From Thermococcaceae archaeon (GTDB lineage: Archaea; Methanobacteriota_B; Thermococci; Thermococcales; Thermococcaceae): 64,000 nt of DNA. Positions within the stretch are counted from its first letter, which is position 1, and the number at the start of each line of letters is the position of its first letter. The stretch is taken from contig JASGLT010000005.1 of the NCBI GenBank assembly GCA_030156945.1, forward strand, positions 1 to 64,000. The letters run 5' to 3'. The translations under genes were made by a program, and so were the position numbers. Below the pieces are notes generated by a model that worked only from the letters and a program-made list of their open reading frames with translations, was not told the origin of the DNA and made no database searches. Positions 9,034-17,681 of this stretch are shown one piece after another.

Positions 9034-9483
9034 TCAGAGAGTATCAAACTTGATGACATCTGTGACTATCGTGACGTCAATTCTCTCGATTCCAGGTATA
9101 ATCTTCGATATTTTCCTAAGCTTCGATTCGAGCTCCCTGATGTCGCTGTTACATATGACGTGAGCAATGATGTCGTATGTTCCAAGGCCCCTCTCAAGAG
9201 TCTTGATCTCCTCGAGCTTTCCGAGGTGGTTTAACATGGCCTCCATGTCCGCCTCAGCCTTTAGCTTTATCCCCAGGATTATGCGAACGTATCCAAGGGC
9301 ATCATAGTCCGGGAGGATTGTGTATTTTTTGATTACGCCCAGCTTTTCCAGTCTCTCTATTCTCCTTGAAACCCTCTGGCGGGTGGTCCCCAAGGCTTCA
9401 GAAAGCTCCCTGTGGGTTGTCCGGGCGTTCTTTGAGAGCAATTTGAGCAGCTCCATGTCAATACTGTCGAGACTCTCCCCCAT
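9034..9483 (-). CDS. Lrp/AsnC family transcriptional regulator
   Basis: 149 residues. The N-terminal HTH (IDMELLKLLSKNARTTHREL then TTRQRVSRRIERLEKLGVI) is followed by an alpha/beta RAM ligand-binding domain (GLGTYDIIAHV). The start is the ATG at 9483, preceded by GGGGGTTG; upstream in-frame codons lie in the promoter (TATA-like elements near 9510 and 9550). Family members form octamers that sense amino acids. No target can be read from the sequence. An intergenic gap separates it from MazG upstream of it on the map. Confidence 0.9.
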   Translation of the reverse strand: MGESLDSIDMELLKLLSKNARTTHRELSEALGTTRQRVSRRIERLEKLGVIKKYTILPDYDALGYVRIILGIKLKAEADMEAMLNHLGKLEEIKTLERGLGTYDIIAHVICNSDIRELESKLRKISKIIPGIERIDVTIVTDVIKFDTL

Positions 9484-9628
9484 TGTACAACCCCCTACCG
9501 TTTGAATTTTATACGATGGCAGTGTAGATATTGCAAAGTAACTATAAAAATCTTCCTGATAATCCAAACTAATCCGCCATAATCATCAAAAATAGTAATC
9601 ATGAAAAGAGGAATAAAACGGAAATAGC

Positions 9629-9913
9629 TCACCCGGCTAAATCCCTCTTTCGGTATTTTTCAATACTTTTCTCAAGCGCCCTAAAAATGTCTATCTCGTA
9701 GTAGTTTGCTATGCACGCTGTGGCGAAGATGAGGTCTCCGATTTCCTCTTCGAGCTTCTCTAGATTTCCCTCCCCCTTTACTCCCTCCAGCTTCAGGAGT
9801 TCCCTCGAAACCTCTCCCAGTTCTTCGGCTAGGGCTGCGAGCATCTCAAATGGGCTCCAGTATCCCCCAAGCTCGGAGATTAGCCTGTCAACTCGCTTCT
9901 GGAGTTCGTTCAT
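9629..9913 (-). CDS. MazG-like nucleotide pyrophosphohydrolase
   Basis: 94 residues with the MazG helical core: EELGEVSRELLKLE and EEEIGDLIFATACIANYY, containing the EExxE and ExxD Mg-binding patterns. Such small MazG proteins hydrolyse (d)NTPs to monophosphates for pool cleaning. The ATG at 9913 follows GGGGGTTG. Its start lies 2 bases from the end of the ArsR gene upstream, so the two are co-transcribed and probably translationally coupled. Confidence 0.88.
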   Translation of the reverse strand: MNELQKRVDRLISELGGYWSPFEMLAALAEELGEVSRELLKLEGVKGEGNLEKLEEEIGDLIFATACIANYYEIDIFRALEKSIEKYRKRDLAG

Positions 9914-9915
9914 GA

Positions 9916-10299
9916 TCAACCCCCTAACAGTATCTCTCCAACCCTTTCCAGGTGCTTCTGAACCGCTTCTTTGTTGAGTCGGTAGAAGTGCATCTTCCCT
10001 ATTCTCTTCTTCTCCACCAAACCGGCCTCCTTGAGGGTCCTGAGGTGATGGCTTATCAGCGTCTGGTCTTTTTCAAGTATGGACGATATCAGACAGACAC
10101 ACAGCCAGCCCTTGCTGAGGAGTTTGAGTATCTGAAACCTAATCGGGTTTGAGAGGGCTTTTAGGAACTCTATCGTATCTTTGTCCACCGAGGCATCAAC
10201 CTCGAGGTCCAGGTCGAGCATGCCGGTGCTCTGGTAGGCCTTCATGACCGTGTTCCTTTGGGGTTCTTCCAGCTTATTGAGAAACTCCAGTATCTTCAT
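9916..10299 (-). CDS. ArsR family winged-helix regulator
   Basis: 127 residues. A non-family N-terminal ~40 residues precede an ArsR fold: ALSNPIRFQILKLLS, then LCVCLISSIL (helix 3, a CxC resembling the metal-binding ELCVCDL of ArsR/SmtB), then QTLISHHLRTLKEAGLV. The CxC makes metal or redox sensing possible, though the aspartate that usually follows is absent. ATG 10299 is used, after GGGTGGTTG. An inverted repeat lies between its TATA box and start. It heads a two-gene operon with MazG. Confidence 0.88.
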   Translation of the reverse strand: MKILEFLNKLEEPQRNTVMKAYQSTGMLDLDLEVDASVDKDTIEFLKALSNPIRFQILKLLSKGWLCVCLISSILEKDQTLISHHLRTLKEAGLVEKKRIGKMHFYRLNKEAVQKHLERVGEILLGG

Positions 10300-10308
10300 C
10301 GCAACCAC

Positions 10309-10326
10309 CCTAAGGTTTATGTTAGG
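10309..10326. promoter_or_regulatory. Inverted repeat in the ArsR-MazG promoter
   Basis: CCTAA and TTAGG arms flank an 8-base spacer. The site lies between a minus-strand TATA box (GTTTTTATAGG, rc of about 10333-10343) and the ArsR start at 10299, so it overlaps the expected transcription start. This is the usual place for an autoregulatory ArsR operator; binding is inferred. Confidence 0.4.
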
Positions 10327-10348
10327 TTCCCCTATAAAAACCCAGCCC

Positions 10349-10717
10349 TCAGGGTACCACCTTGAACCTTACGGGGGTGCCGTCGCTGAGGTATGCTTTC
10401 ACAGAAAAGGGTTCAAAAGGGTAAGCTATTATGAAGTGAACGCCGCCAAACTTGGAGAAAAAGTGAAGGTCGGCCTTTGATGGGACTGGGCTCGGGGAGG
10501 GATGCGAGTGGACGGTTCCCTTAATCGACTCGTCCATGGGGAGCATCCATGTGTCGAAGAATGCCGCCCTGCTCCCAAAGTGTGGATTGGGGGCCAGTAA
10601 AACTTCCTCAAAAACCCCGTTCCTCTCCCTAAGGAAGCCGGCAAACTCGTTGGGGTAAAAGTCCCGGGAAAGCTCCAGCAGATACTCCAGAAGCTCCTTT
10701 CTTATCATGACCTCCAT
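10349..10717 (-). CDS. JAMM/MPN domain metalloprotease-like protein
   Basis: About 122 residues containing the complete JAMM zinc motif: an early glutamate in NEFAGFL and HSHP followed by ten residues to Asp (HxH-x10-D). Stand-alone archaeal JAMM proteins can act as isopeptidases that release SAMP/ubiquitin-like modifiers, or as relatives that act on cysteine-carrier proteins. A MoaD/SAMP-like protein is encoded elsewhere in the window (61.7 kb), which fits but does not prove that role. Start ATG 10717 chosen with GGTGATC upstream. Confidence 0.85.
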   Translation of the reverse strand: MEVMIRKELLEYLLELSRDFYPNEFAGFLRERNGVFEEVLLAPNPHFGSRAAFFDTWMLPMDESIKGTVHSHPSPSPVPSKADLHFFSKFGGVHFIIAYPFEPFSVKAYLSDGTPVRFKVVP

Positions 10718-10738
10718 CGTGATCACCGAAAAAATAAA

Positions 10739-11119
10739 TCAGAGAAGGGCTATGGCCTCTATCTCGACATCAACGCCCTTAGGGAGCCCCGAAACTTCAA
10801 CCACAGCTCTGGCAGGCTTTGATTTCGAGAAATACTCCTCATAAACCTGGTTGAACTTGGCGTAATCATTGATGTCCCTCAGGTATACCGTGACCTTCAC
10901 CACGTTTTCAGCGCTCCCCCCGGCGGTCTCCACAATTGCAAGGAGGTTCTCGATTGCCCTTCTGGCCTGCTGCTCGATGGAACCCCTAACTAATTCTCCA
11001 CTTTCAGGGTCTATCGGTATCTGGCCCGAAACGAAGAGGAGCTTCCCCTCCCCAAGAACCCCCTGACTGTAGGGCCCTATCGGCCTTGGGGCCCTTTCGG
11101 TGAAGACAAACTCCCTCAT
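10739..11119 (-). CDS. ridA: RidA family reactive enamine/imine deaminase
   Basis: 126 residues, standard length, with the family features GPYSQG near the N-terminus, [15 protein letters not shown] and the substrate Arg in [15 protein letters not shown]. RidA hydrolyses 2-aminoacrylate and related enamines produced by PLP enzymes, protecting other PLP enzymes. Trimeric and cytoplasmic by family. It lies downstream of a C/D box RNA and DUF2666 on the same strand. Confidence 0.95.
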   Translation of the reverse strand: MREFVFTERAPRPIGPYSQGVLGEGKLLFVSGQIPIDPESGELVRGSIEQQARRAIENLLAIVETAGGSAENVVKVTVYLRDINDYAKFNQVYEEYFSKSKPARAVVEVSGLPKGVDVEIEAIALL

Positions 11120-11126
11120 AGCATCA

Positions 11127-11183
11127 CCCCTCAGCGAAGCGAAGACTCATCACCGCTCAGGTGTCCTCGGCCTCATCATTTCT
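11127..11183 (-). ncRNA. C/D box guide sRNA, overlapping a stop codon
   Basis: On the minus strand all four boxes are exact: C ATGATGA (11179-11173), 12-nt guide, D' CTGA (11160-11157), 4-nt spacer, C' TGATGA (11152-11147), 12-nt guide, D CTGA (11134-11131). Spacing is canonical for Thermococcales. Box C contains the TGA stop codon of the DUF2666 gene. Predicted target complements are GTGTCCTCGGCC (methylated C, fifth base) and CGAAGCGAAGAC (methylated G). I see no separate promoter, so it is probably processed from the DUF2666 mRNA. Confidence 0.88.
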
Positions 11184-11964
11184 TCTCCAGGTACTTCTCC
11201 AACGCCTTTGACGGGACGTAGAGGGGGAGTCCAAGCTTCTCCAGGAAAACCCTCAGGGCGTGAATCCTTGCGTGCGGCAGGAACGGCTCGTCGGCATAAT
11301 CCGAAGGTTCAAACTGCATGTACCTCTCGACAGCCTTGGGTATTTCACTCTTCTTAACCTTCTTGAGGTCTCCAAAGAACTCCTCTATCCCCTCCACATC
11401 TATCCCCGCGTAATGGGGGAGCTTAGCTGTCACGCTTTCATTTATGGCAGCGAGCAGCCTTGCCACGTCGGCCATTGGAGTCTTTTCATCGAGTATCAGT
11501 CTCCTAACGGCTATCCAGCTTCCATGCTTTGCGGTAAAGTTGATGTGCGGCTCCTTAAACGGGGGCTCGACCTTTAGCTCTCTGATGGAACCCTCAGGAT
11601 ACAATATCTCCACCTTTCTGCCCAGAACCCCCCTTACGAGAACTGCCTTTGCAACGTCCACAAGCAGTTTTTTGAGCTTCTTGTCCTCCTCAAACACAAA
11701 CGCCCCCAGTTTTCTTGCAACCCCTGGAGACTTCAGAGCGCCAACGGCCTCCTGGAAATCCATCGCCTCAAACTCTTTAGCCAGCCCCATTACGCCCTCA
11801 ACGTCCATAACGTCCCTCAGGTAAACTGGAATGCGCTCGTTTACGGTGTTGGAAATCCTTGCCAGGATGCCAGCTATCTTCTCATCTTCCATCTCCGTTA
11901 GCTTTTCACCAACTTTCCAGTCCCCGTGGATAGCGGTAAATGCTATGTGGTCTTCCACCTTCAT
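11176..11964 (-). CDS. DUF2666 family protein with internal duplication
   Basis: 262 residues of the archaeal DUF2666 family as I recognise it; no biochemical role known. The protein is a tandem repeat: HIAFTAIHGDW at residue ~6 matches HINFTAKHGSW at ~139, and each is followed by a helix-rich segment ending NERIPVYL or TAKLPHYA. No membrane helix or signal peptide. Its stop codon lies inside the box C of a C/D guide RNA. Transcription is away from LonB, from a shared ~110 bp divergent promoter region. Confidence 0.75.
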   Translation of the reverse strand: MKVEDHIAFTAIHGDWKVGEKLTEMEDEKIAGILARISNTVNERIPVYLRDVMDVEGVMGLAKEFEAMDFQEAVGALKSPGVARKLGAFVFEEDKKLKKLLVDVAKAVLVRGVLGRKVEILYPEGSIRELKVEPPFKEPHINFTAKHGSWIAVRRLILDEKTPMADVARLLAAINESVTAKLPHYAGIDVEGIEEFFGDLKKVKKSEIPKAVERYMQFEPSDYADEPFLPHARIHALRVFLEKLGLPLYVPSKALEKYLEKK

Positions 11965-12074
11965 CGTCCTTTCCCCGGCTTGTTATGGACCGCCCCATAT
12001 TTTAGCTTTTCTCTCAAAAAAGTTATAAGCACGGAACCCTACCGACCTTCAGAGAAGGGGAAGAGGGAATAAGT

Positions 12075-13976
12075 ATGGACGAGGAGAAAGAAGTCAAAAG
12101 ACCAGAGGCTTTGGAGTACCGGGAGAAAATTGACCTGGGTATCGAATTCGAGACTACAGAGGAAATCCAGGTGCCGGAAAAGCTCATAGACCAGGTTATA
12201 GGACAGGAGCATGCAGTTGAAGTCATTAAGACTGCAGCCGGGCAGAAGAGACACGTCCTCCTAATCGGCGAACCTGGAACCGGAAAATCCATGCTCGGCC
12301 AGGCAATGGCAGAACTCCTCCCCACCGAGAACCTGGAGGACATCCTCGTCTTCCCGAACCCGGAAGACGAAAACATGCCCAAGATAAAGACCGTCCCCGC
12401 GTGTCAGGGCAGGAGGATCGTAGAAAGCTACAGGGAAAAAGCCAAGAGCCAGGAGAGCATAAAGTCATACCTCCTACTTGCCATAGTCTTCCTCGTCATG
12501 ATGGCGGTCCTGATGGACTACAACACCACGAACTTCCTGATGGGTCTCTTCGTCATTCTCCTGACCATGATGCTCCTCTCGAACATGCGCTTTAAAACCA
12601 CGGTGCTCGTGCCGAAACTCCTCGTCGACAACTGCGGAAGGACCAAGGCCCCCTTCGTTGACGCCACAGGTGCTCACGCCGGTGCACTGCTCGGAGATGT
12701 CAGACACGACCCATTCCAGAGCGGTGGTCTCGGCACTCCAGCCCATGAGCGCGTTGAGCCGGGCATGATACACCGCGCCCACAAGGGAGTTCTCTTCATA
12801 GACGAGATAGCAACACTCTCCCTTAAGATGCAGCAGAGCCTCCTCACTGCGATGCAGGAGAAGAAGTTCCCGATAACCGGCCAGAGCGAGATGTCGAGCG
12901 GTGCGATGGTGAGAACCGAGCCGATTCCATGCGACTTCATCCTCGTCGCGGCCGGAAACCTCGACACCGTCGACAAAATGCACCCTGCCCTCCGCTCCCG
13001 TATAAGAGGTTACGGATACGAGGTCTACATGAGGACAACCATGCCAGATACCATAGAGAACAGGAGGAAGCTCGTCCAGTTCGTGGCCCAGGAGGTTAAG
13101 AGGGACGGCAAAATCCCCCACTTCACAAGGGATGCGGTAGAGGAGATAGTCAGGGAGGCCCAGAAGAGGGGTGGAAGGAAAGGACACCTAACGCTTCGCC
13201 TAAGGGACCTCGGCGGCGTTGTGAGGGCTGCTGGAGACATAGCCATCAAGAAGGGCAAGAAGTACGTGGAGAGGGAGGACGTACTCGAGGCAATGAGAAT
13301 GGCCAAACCTCTCGAAAAACAGCTCGCCGACTGGTATATCGAGAACAAGAAGGAATACCAGGTCATAAAGACCGAAGGCGGCGAGATAGGGAGGGTCAAC
13401 GGTCTGGCAGTGATAGGAGAGCAGAGCGGTATAGTGCTCCCGATAGAGGCTGTAGTCGCTCCGGCAGCGAGCAAGGAGGAGGGCAAGATAATCGTCACAG
13501 GAAAACTCGGTGAGATAGCAAAGGAGGCCGTCCAGAACGTCTCGGCCATCATAAAGCGCTACAAAGGTGAGGACATCAGCAAGTACGACATACACGTTCA
13601 GTTCCTCCAGACTTACGAGGGCGTCGAGGGCGACTCGGCAAGCATAAGCGTTGCGACAGCTGTGATTTCAGCCCTCGAAAACATACCAATAAGGCAGGAT
13701 GTGGCAATGACAGGTTCTCTAAGCGTCCGTGGGGAGGTGCTCCCGATAGGCGGGGCTACGCCGAAGATAGAAGCCGCCATAGAGGCGGGCATAAAGAAAG
13801 TCATCATACCCAAGGCCAACGAGAAGGACGTGTTCCTGAGCCCCGACAAGGCCGAGAAGATAGAGATAATCCCCGTAGAGAGGATAGACGAGGTGCTGGA
13901 GATAGCACTGGAGGACTGCGATAGAAAGAAAGAGCTTATAGAACGCATAAGAGGCGCTCTGCCCCTCTACACCTGA
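12075..13976 (+). CDS. lon: ATP-dependent Lon protease, membrane-anchored archaeal LonB
   Basis: 633 residues. Order: AAA+ module with Walker A GEPGTGKS (~60), two closely spaced transmembrane helices inserted at ~130-170 (the LonB hallmark), Walker B FIDEIATL, and the C-terminal protease domain with catalytic Ser in EGDSAS (~521) and Lys in ATPKIEAA (~564). It degrades misfolded and regulatory proteins at the membrane and is the only Lon type in archaea. A TATA box AAGTTATAAGC is near 12022. The T. kodakarensis homologue carries an intein as I recall it; none is present here. Confidence 0.96.
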   Translation: MDEEKEVKRPEALEYREKIDLGIEFETTEEIQVPEKLIDQVIGQEHAVEVIKTAAGQKRHVLLIGEPGTGKSMLGQAMAELLPTENLEDILVFPNPEDENMPKIKTVPACQGRRIVESYREKAKSQESIKSYLLLAIVFLVMMAVLMDYNTTNFLMGLFVILLTMMLLSNMRFKTTVLVPKLLVDNCGRTKAPFVDATGAHAGALLGDVRHDPFQSGGLGTPAHERVEPGMIHRAHKGVLFIDEIATLSLKMQQSLLTAMQEKKFPITGQSEMSSGAMVRTEPIPCDFILVAAGNLDTVDKMHPALRSRIRGYGYEVYMRTTMPDTIENRRKLVQFVAQEVKRDGKIPHFTRDAVEEIVREAQKRGGRKGHLTLRLRDLGGVVRAAGDIAIKKGKKYVEREDVLEAMRMAKPLEKQLADWYIENKKEYQVIKTEGGEIGRVNGLAVIGEQSGIVLPIEAVVAPAASKEEGKIIVTGKLGEIAKEAVQNVSAIIKRYKGEDISKYDIHVQFLQTYEGVEGDSASISVATAVISALENIPIRQDVAMTGSLSVRGEVLPIGGATPKIEAAIEAGIKKVIIPKANEKDVFLSPDKAEKIEIIPVERIDEVLEIALEDCDRKKELIERIRGALPLYT

Positions 13977-14545
13977 CTCCTTTCTTTTCCTACCCTGAAG
14001 AGATCCACCCGAGTAATTATGCCGATAATTCTTCCTGACCGATCCTGGACGAGGACGGCCGGATGCTCCTCAAGGAGGTACCTGACGACCTCAAGGTCCT
14101 CTTCCTCCCCCACTATCGGGAAAGGCTCCTCCATGACATCCATGACCTTTCTTTCGTAGATGTTATCGTATTCAAGGCTCTTTCTAACGAGGTTTCTCTC
14201 AGTAACCGACCCAACTACCTTTGTGCCCGAAATTACAGGAAGCTGGGAGATGTTGTTCTCGCTCATAAGCTTTATGACCCTCTCCACGGATTCGGAGGGC
14301 TTCACAGCTATCACGGGAGAGGACATTATGTCCTTCGCCTTCAGCTGGGCCTTTTTACACTCCAGAAGCGCCTGCAGAATTCGATTGAACGTTGAGAGAC
14401 GAGGATCCACCTTTCCAGACTCAAGTTTTGCTATGTAAGCCTGCGTAACCCCGGCACGTCTTGCAAGCTCCTCCTGAGTGATACCGAGCTCCTTTCGTAT
14501 CCTCCTGATTTCCGTGGGGTCTATAGGCCTGGGGATGGGAGACAT
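13967..14545 (-). CDS. XRE-type HTH regulator with paired CBS domains
   Basis: 192 residues. Residues ~10-60 are an XRE HTH ([21 protein letters not shown]). Two CBS repeats follow (starting [11 protein letters not shown] at ~72 and [13 protein letters not shown] at ~135), forming a Bateman module that usually binds adenosyl ligands. Likely a transcription factor sensing AMP, ATP or SAM. The convergent Lon gene overlaps its end by 10 bases. A minus-strand TATA (AACTTATAACCC, about 14577-14588) lies between this gene and a guide RNA locus. Confidence 0.9.
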   Translation of the reverse strand: MSPIPRPIDPTEIRRIRKELGITQEELARRAGVTQAYIAKLESGKVDPRLSTFNRILQALLECKKAQLKAKDIMSSPVIAVKPSESVERVIKLMSENNISQLPVISGTKVVGSVTERNLVRKSLEYDNIYERKVMDVMEEPFPIVGEEEDLEVVRYLLEEHPAVLVQDRSGRIIGIITRVDLFRVGKERSQV

Positions 14546-14608
14546 AAATAACCACCGGTTATTAAGTTCCCAAACGGGTTATAAGTTTTCCTCAGAAGGG
14601 CATCGAAT

Positions 14609-14770
14609 TGTGGGCCGGGTACAGAGGCCCGCGGTCACCGTTCCCACGGGTGGATGCTCCCGGCCCTGTGGGCTCGGCGTGAGCACGCTCCGCTCACGGA
14701 ACCCGATGCCTTGCGGAGGCGGTACTACCGAGCCCGTGCGAGGAGACGGATTGTCCCCCCGCTGTCGGCG
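14609..14770 (-). ncRNA. Tandem H/ACA guide RNA (two motifs)
   Basis: Minus strand. Motif A has an 8-bp lower stem (14728-14735 with 14670-14677, GGGCTCGG/CCGAGCCC) followed directly by ACA (14669-14667). Motif B starts at the next base: GGGCCGGG/CCCGGCCC (14659-14666 with 14612-14619) followed directly by ACA (14611-14609). In motif B an upper stem CCCG/CGGG leaves 8-nt pockets on each side and 16 nt from upper stem to ACA, the archaeal spacing. A UGA-containing apical loop could be the K-turn/K-loop for L7Ae. A TATA-like ACTTTTAAAGG near 14791-14801 places the start at ~14770. Predicted motif B target: UACAGAGG-UN-UGGAUGCU. About 30 nt at the 5' end are unassigned. Confidence 0.7.
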
Positions 14771-14801
14771 TCTGATATTTCTGAACTCTCCCTTTAAAAG
14801 T

Positions 14802-15662
14802 TTAAGCCGTCGATATTAAAATCACACCAATGACCGCAAGGACGAGGGCCTCGATTATCCTCCTGTTTGCAGGCTCTTTAAGAAGCAGTATGGCCAGGAG
14901 CGAGGAAATTATGGGGTTTATGGCCGAAACTGGGGCGGCCACTTCGGAGCCCACTGTCTGGACTGAGTAAACGAATGCATACTGCCCCAAGAAGAGTCCG
15001 AAAAATGCCGCGCCGGCGAGCAGAAGGGCTTCTCTTTTGGTTATTCTCCTCACTTCCCCAGCGTACTTCGGGAGAAGCAGGGAAATCCCAAGGGCAGCCA
15101 TGAGCATCCTTAGCCCCGCCAGAGTTAGAACCTCAATGCGCTGGGAAAGCCAGTCCATGATGGTTATCGCAATGCTCCATGAGATGGGGGCGAGTATTGC
15201 AAACAAGAAACCCCTGGGATCAACACCCCCACCATCGTCGGCCTTTCTCACTATGATGATCGCCTCCACCACCAGAACCGCACCCGCAACTATCTGGAGG
15301 TTAATCTCCCTGCCCAGGAAAATTATTGCCCACACTATCGTCCAAAGGGGGTAGGTCGACGTTATGGGCACTGTCCTCGAGACTCCCATTATCTTCAGGG
15401 CTGCAAAGTAGAAGTAATCCCCTATAACGAATCCAAACTGGGCGGATATGAAGGCAATGAGCAGGAACTCAGGGCTGAGGGAGATGAGTTCTTGAAACCT
15501 TCCGGTGAAATAGAAGACCACAGCGTACATTAGGGCGACGGTGTAAAGCCTGAAGATGTTCGCGGATATGGGGCTCTTATCCTTCATTCCAACTTTGATG
15601 AGGATGGTTGAAAATCCCCATGTGAAGGCAGAGGTGAGGGCGGCAAGAATTCCCAGCAGCAT
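14802..15662 (-). CDS. EamA/DMT superfamily transporter
   Basis: 286 residues with about ten hydrophobic helices in two homologous EamA halves (repeats starting near residues 1 and 148). Drug/metabolite transporters of this family export amino acids, metabolites or toxic compounds; the substrate is not predictable. The ATG is preceded by a weak site and AATTTAAAAATG-type TATA. The tandem H/ACA RNA lies directly downstream on the same strand. Confidence 0.9.
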   Translation of the reverse strand: MLLGILAALTSAFTWGFSTILIKVGMKDKSPISANIFRLYTVALMYAVVFYFTGRFQELISLSPEFLLIAFISAQFGFVIGDYFYFAALKIMGVSRTVPITSTYPLWTIVWAIIFLGREINLQIVAGAVLVVEAIIIVRKADDGGGVDPRGFLFAILAPISWSIAITIMDWLSQRIEVLTLAGLRMLMAALGISLLLPKYAGEVRRITKREALLLAGAAFFGLFLGQYAFVYSVQTVGSEVAAPVSAINPIISSLLAILLLKEPANRRIIEALVLAVIGVILISTA

Positions 15663-15756
15663 GGTATCTTGAACTTGCGCTCAATTTAAAAATGTAACGT
15701 TTCGATTAGGGCCGAACCCATGGTAGCATTTTTATAAGACCCCCTGGAAATAACAC

Positions 15757-15819
15757 AGAGCGTGATGAGCTCGGCAGAACTGACCCTCGGAATGATGAGG
15801 ATCTTGAGTGCTGAATTAA
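15757..15819 (+). ncRNA. C/D box guide sRNA with its own promoter
   Basis: Plus strand: box C GTGATGA (15762-15768), 11-nt guide, D' CTGA (15780-15783), spacer, C' ATGATGA (15792-15798), 12-nt guide, D CTGA (15811-15814). All four boxes are perfect. A TATA box (TTTTTATAAG, around 15729-15738) lies ~25 bases before the expected 5' end. Both flanking genes are on the other strand, so this RNA is transcribed independently. Predicted target complements: TTCTGCCGAGC (fifth base G) and CACTCAAGATCC (fifth base C). Confidence 0.9.
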
Positions 15820-15831
15820 AAAGAAAAGAGC

Positions 15832-17571
15832 TCAGCGGAGTATTATGTTGAGAACGCCTATCCTCATTGATACTCCGTAGTCCCTGCTGACATCCCTCAC
15901 CGCCTTCTGGATAGCCTCAGATATTTCCCTTCTAAGCCTCTCCTCCGAAACTCCTGAGAATGAACCAAAGAGGGCGCTGGTCTGCTCCTGAAGGAAGCTG
16001 ACTTCTATGTCCAGGATGACCTTGTCCTCAGCCAGGGTGTGCTTTATCTTCAGCCACTTAAGTGTCCCCCTCGGTATCTGACGCAGCTCCTCGTAGATTC
16101 TTTCCCTGAGCTTTTCAAGTGCCGGCTCCACCTTAGATTTCAGGAAGGTTTCTTTTGCAGCCTCCTTCTTCTCCTCCGTGAGGAAGGAGAGCTCGTCAAT
16201 GCCTGCTGCTTTGAGGAGTTTTTCCACTTCCTTTTCGAGGTCTTCCTTCTTAGCGAGGATTTCCGAGGCCTTTGCGCTAACTGGCACTGAGCCAGGGGTC
16301 GCTGGGGCGACTTTTGGAAGCTCCACCTCAACCTTGTGAACGGTGATGTACCTGTTTATCGTGCGCCCGAGTTCCCTCGCGTGCTTCGTGAGTATGCTTC
16401 TTATCCTGCTCTCGACTTCAGTCTCTGGAAGGGTGCTCCTAACGGAGGCGTAGAGGTTTATCTCAAACTCCCTTCTTCCCTTTATGTCGAAGTAGGCCTT
16501 CTCGATTTTTATTCCCGAGTTCTCTATTTCAGTTGCAACGGTCTTTGCGTAGGCGCTGAAGTAGGGCCACACGTCCTCCAGCACGGACATGGTAATTCTT
16601 CCATCGGGGGTTACTTTGCCGCTCTTCTTTTTATCAGCCTCAACGATTTCCTGGGGCTTTATTTCCTCCCCGTTTATTATTACAGCGCTTTCCTGCAGGA
16701 TGGGCTTGAAGCCGGTTTCCCTCAGGATAATCGGTGCGTGCTGGCTTATTGAATGGAGTAGCCGCTTCTCCGCAATCTCAATCTCCCGGGAAGAGGCCTC
16801 CGAAACCCCGTAAACCCTTACCTTCAGGTAGGTGACTCCTTCCCCAGCCTCCGAATCGAACTCTATTTTGTAGACTGTGACGTTTTTGATCCTCTTAGCG
16901 TCCCTCAGAATTGCTTCCGCATAGTGCTTAAACGCCTCCTCCGGCAGTTTTTCGCCCTTAAGGTTAACGACGACCTGGGGCTCCTTCGGTATCTGAACTG
17001 GAGCCTTAGGCTTTTCCTGGGGTTTCTTAGCCTTCGGAACCTCTTCGGATTTCTTTTCTTCAGGCTTTTTGATTTCAGGCTTCTTGGCTTCAACCGGAGG
17101 TTTCCGCTCCTCTACTTTGGCCTTTTTTTCAACGACGGTCTTTTCCCCCTCAACCTCGACGGGAGCTTCTGGCTTCTCCTCCGTGACCTCAACTCCAAAC
17201 AGTTCGGATATGGGAATCTGCGGCGTTTGTGAATACACGTCCACGTTGTCCGCTATTGAAAGCTTAGTCTCGAGCTCATCGAGAGAATAAACGTCAACAA
17301 CCATTGGATTGTTAACCACCGAGGGGAGCACTTCCAGTGCATCTTTGCCTACCAGCTCCTTTTTTTCGTCTATCAGCAGTCCTTCCGCAGCCAAGACCTT
17401 TGATCTGTCAAACAGCACTGTGATGTAGTACTTCCCTGCCTCATTGCGTCCAAGTATCTTAGCGAATGCCCCACTGGCACCAGATAAAGCCTCCTCAAGG
17501 AGCTTTAAAAACTCCTCCCGGGACGTGACTACCACGTTTTCCTTGAGGGGCTGCTTTGTTGGCAGTTTCAT
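15832..17571 (-). CDS. Conserved archaeal protein, possibly DUF2226 N-terminus, with Lys/Glu/Pro-rich linker
   Basis: 579 residues. The N-terminal ~130 residues (MKLPTKQPLKENVVV, LAAEGLLIDEKKELVG) resemble archaeal DUF2226 proteins. Residues ~130-200 are a low-complexity Lys/Glu/Pro/Val linker. Two alpha/beta repeats follow (~205-275 and ~335-400, each with a helix EIE...KRLLHSI or ESRIRSILTKHARE), then a helical stretch and a final similar domain. No membrane segment. Function unknown; the linker and repeated domains suggest a scaffold or multi-partner protein. Confidence 0.75.
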   Translation of the reverse strand: MKLPTKQPLKENVVVTSREEFLKLLEEALSGASGAFAKILGRNEAGKYYITVLFDRSKVLAAEGLLIDEKKELVGKDALEVLPSVVNNPMVVDVYSLDELETKLSIADNVDVYSQTPQIPISELFGVEVTEEKPEAPVEVEGEKTVVEKKAKVEERKPPVEAKKPEIKKPEEKKSEEVPKAKKPQEKPKAPVQIPKEPQVVVNLKGEKLPEEAFKHYAEAILRDAKRIKNVTVYKIEFDSEAGEGVTYLKVRVYGVSEASSREIEIAEKRLLHSISQHAPIILRETGFKPILQESAVIINGEEIKPQEIVEADKKKSGKVTPDGRITMSVLEDVWPYFSAYAKTVATEIENSGIKIEKAYFDIKGRREFEINLYASVRSTLPETEVESRIRSILTKHARELGRTINRYITVHKVEVELPKVAPATPGSVPVSAKASEILAKKEDLEKEVEKLLKAAGIDELSFLTEEKKEAAKETFLKSKVEPALEKLRERIYEELRQIPRGTLKWLKIKHTLAEDKVILDIEVSFLQEQTSALFGSFSGVSEERLRREISEAIQKAVRDVSRDYGVSMRIGVLNIILR

Positions 17572-17681
17572 GGTTCATCACCATTAGGTATATATAGCCC
17601 AAAAAGGTAAAATACCCGTGGCCTAATCACCAGTATAGCTCTGCAGATATTTAAACATTGTTGTACTAAAAGGTGGGGAAG

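Noticed and set aside
8866-9234. Plus-strand frame opposite the Lrp regulator
   Set aside because: It is the complement of a well-supported Lrp gene, has no ribosome site and no family resemblance.
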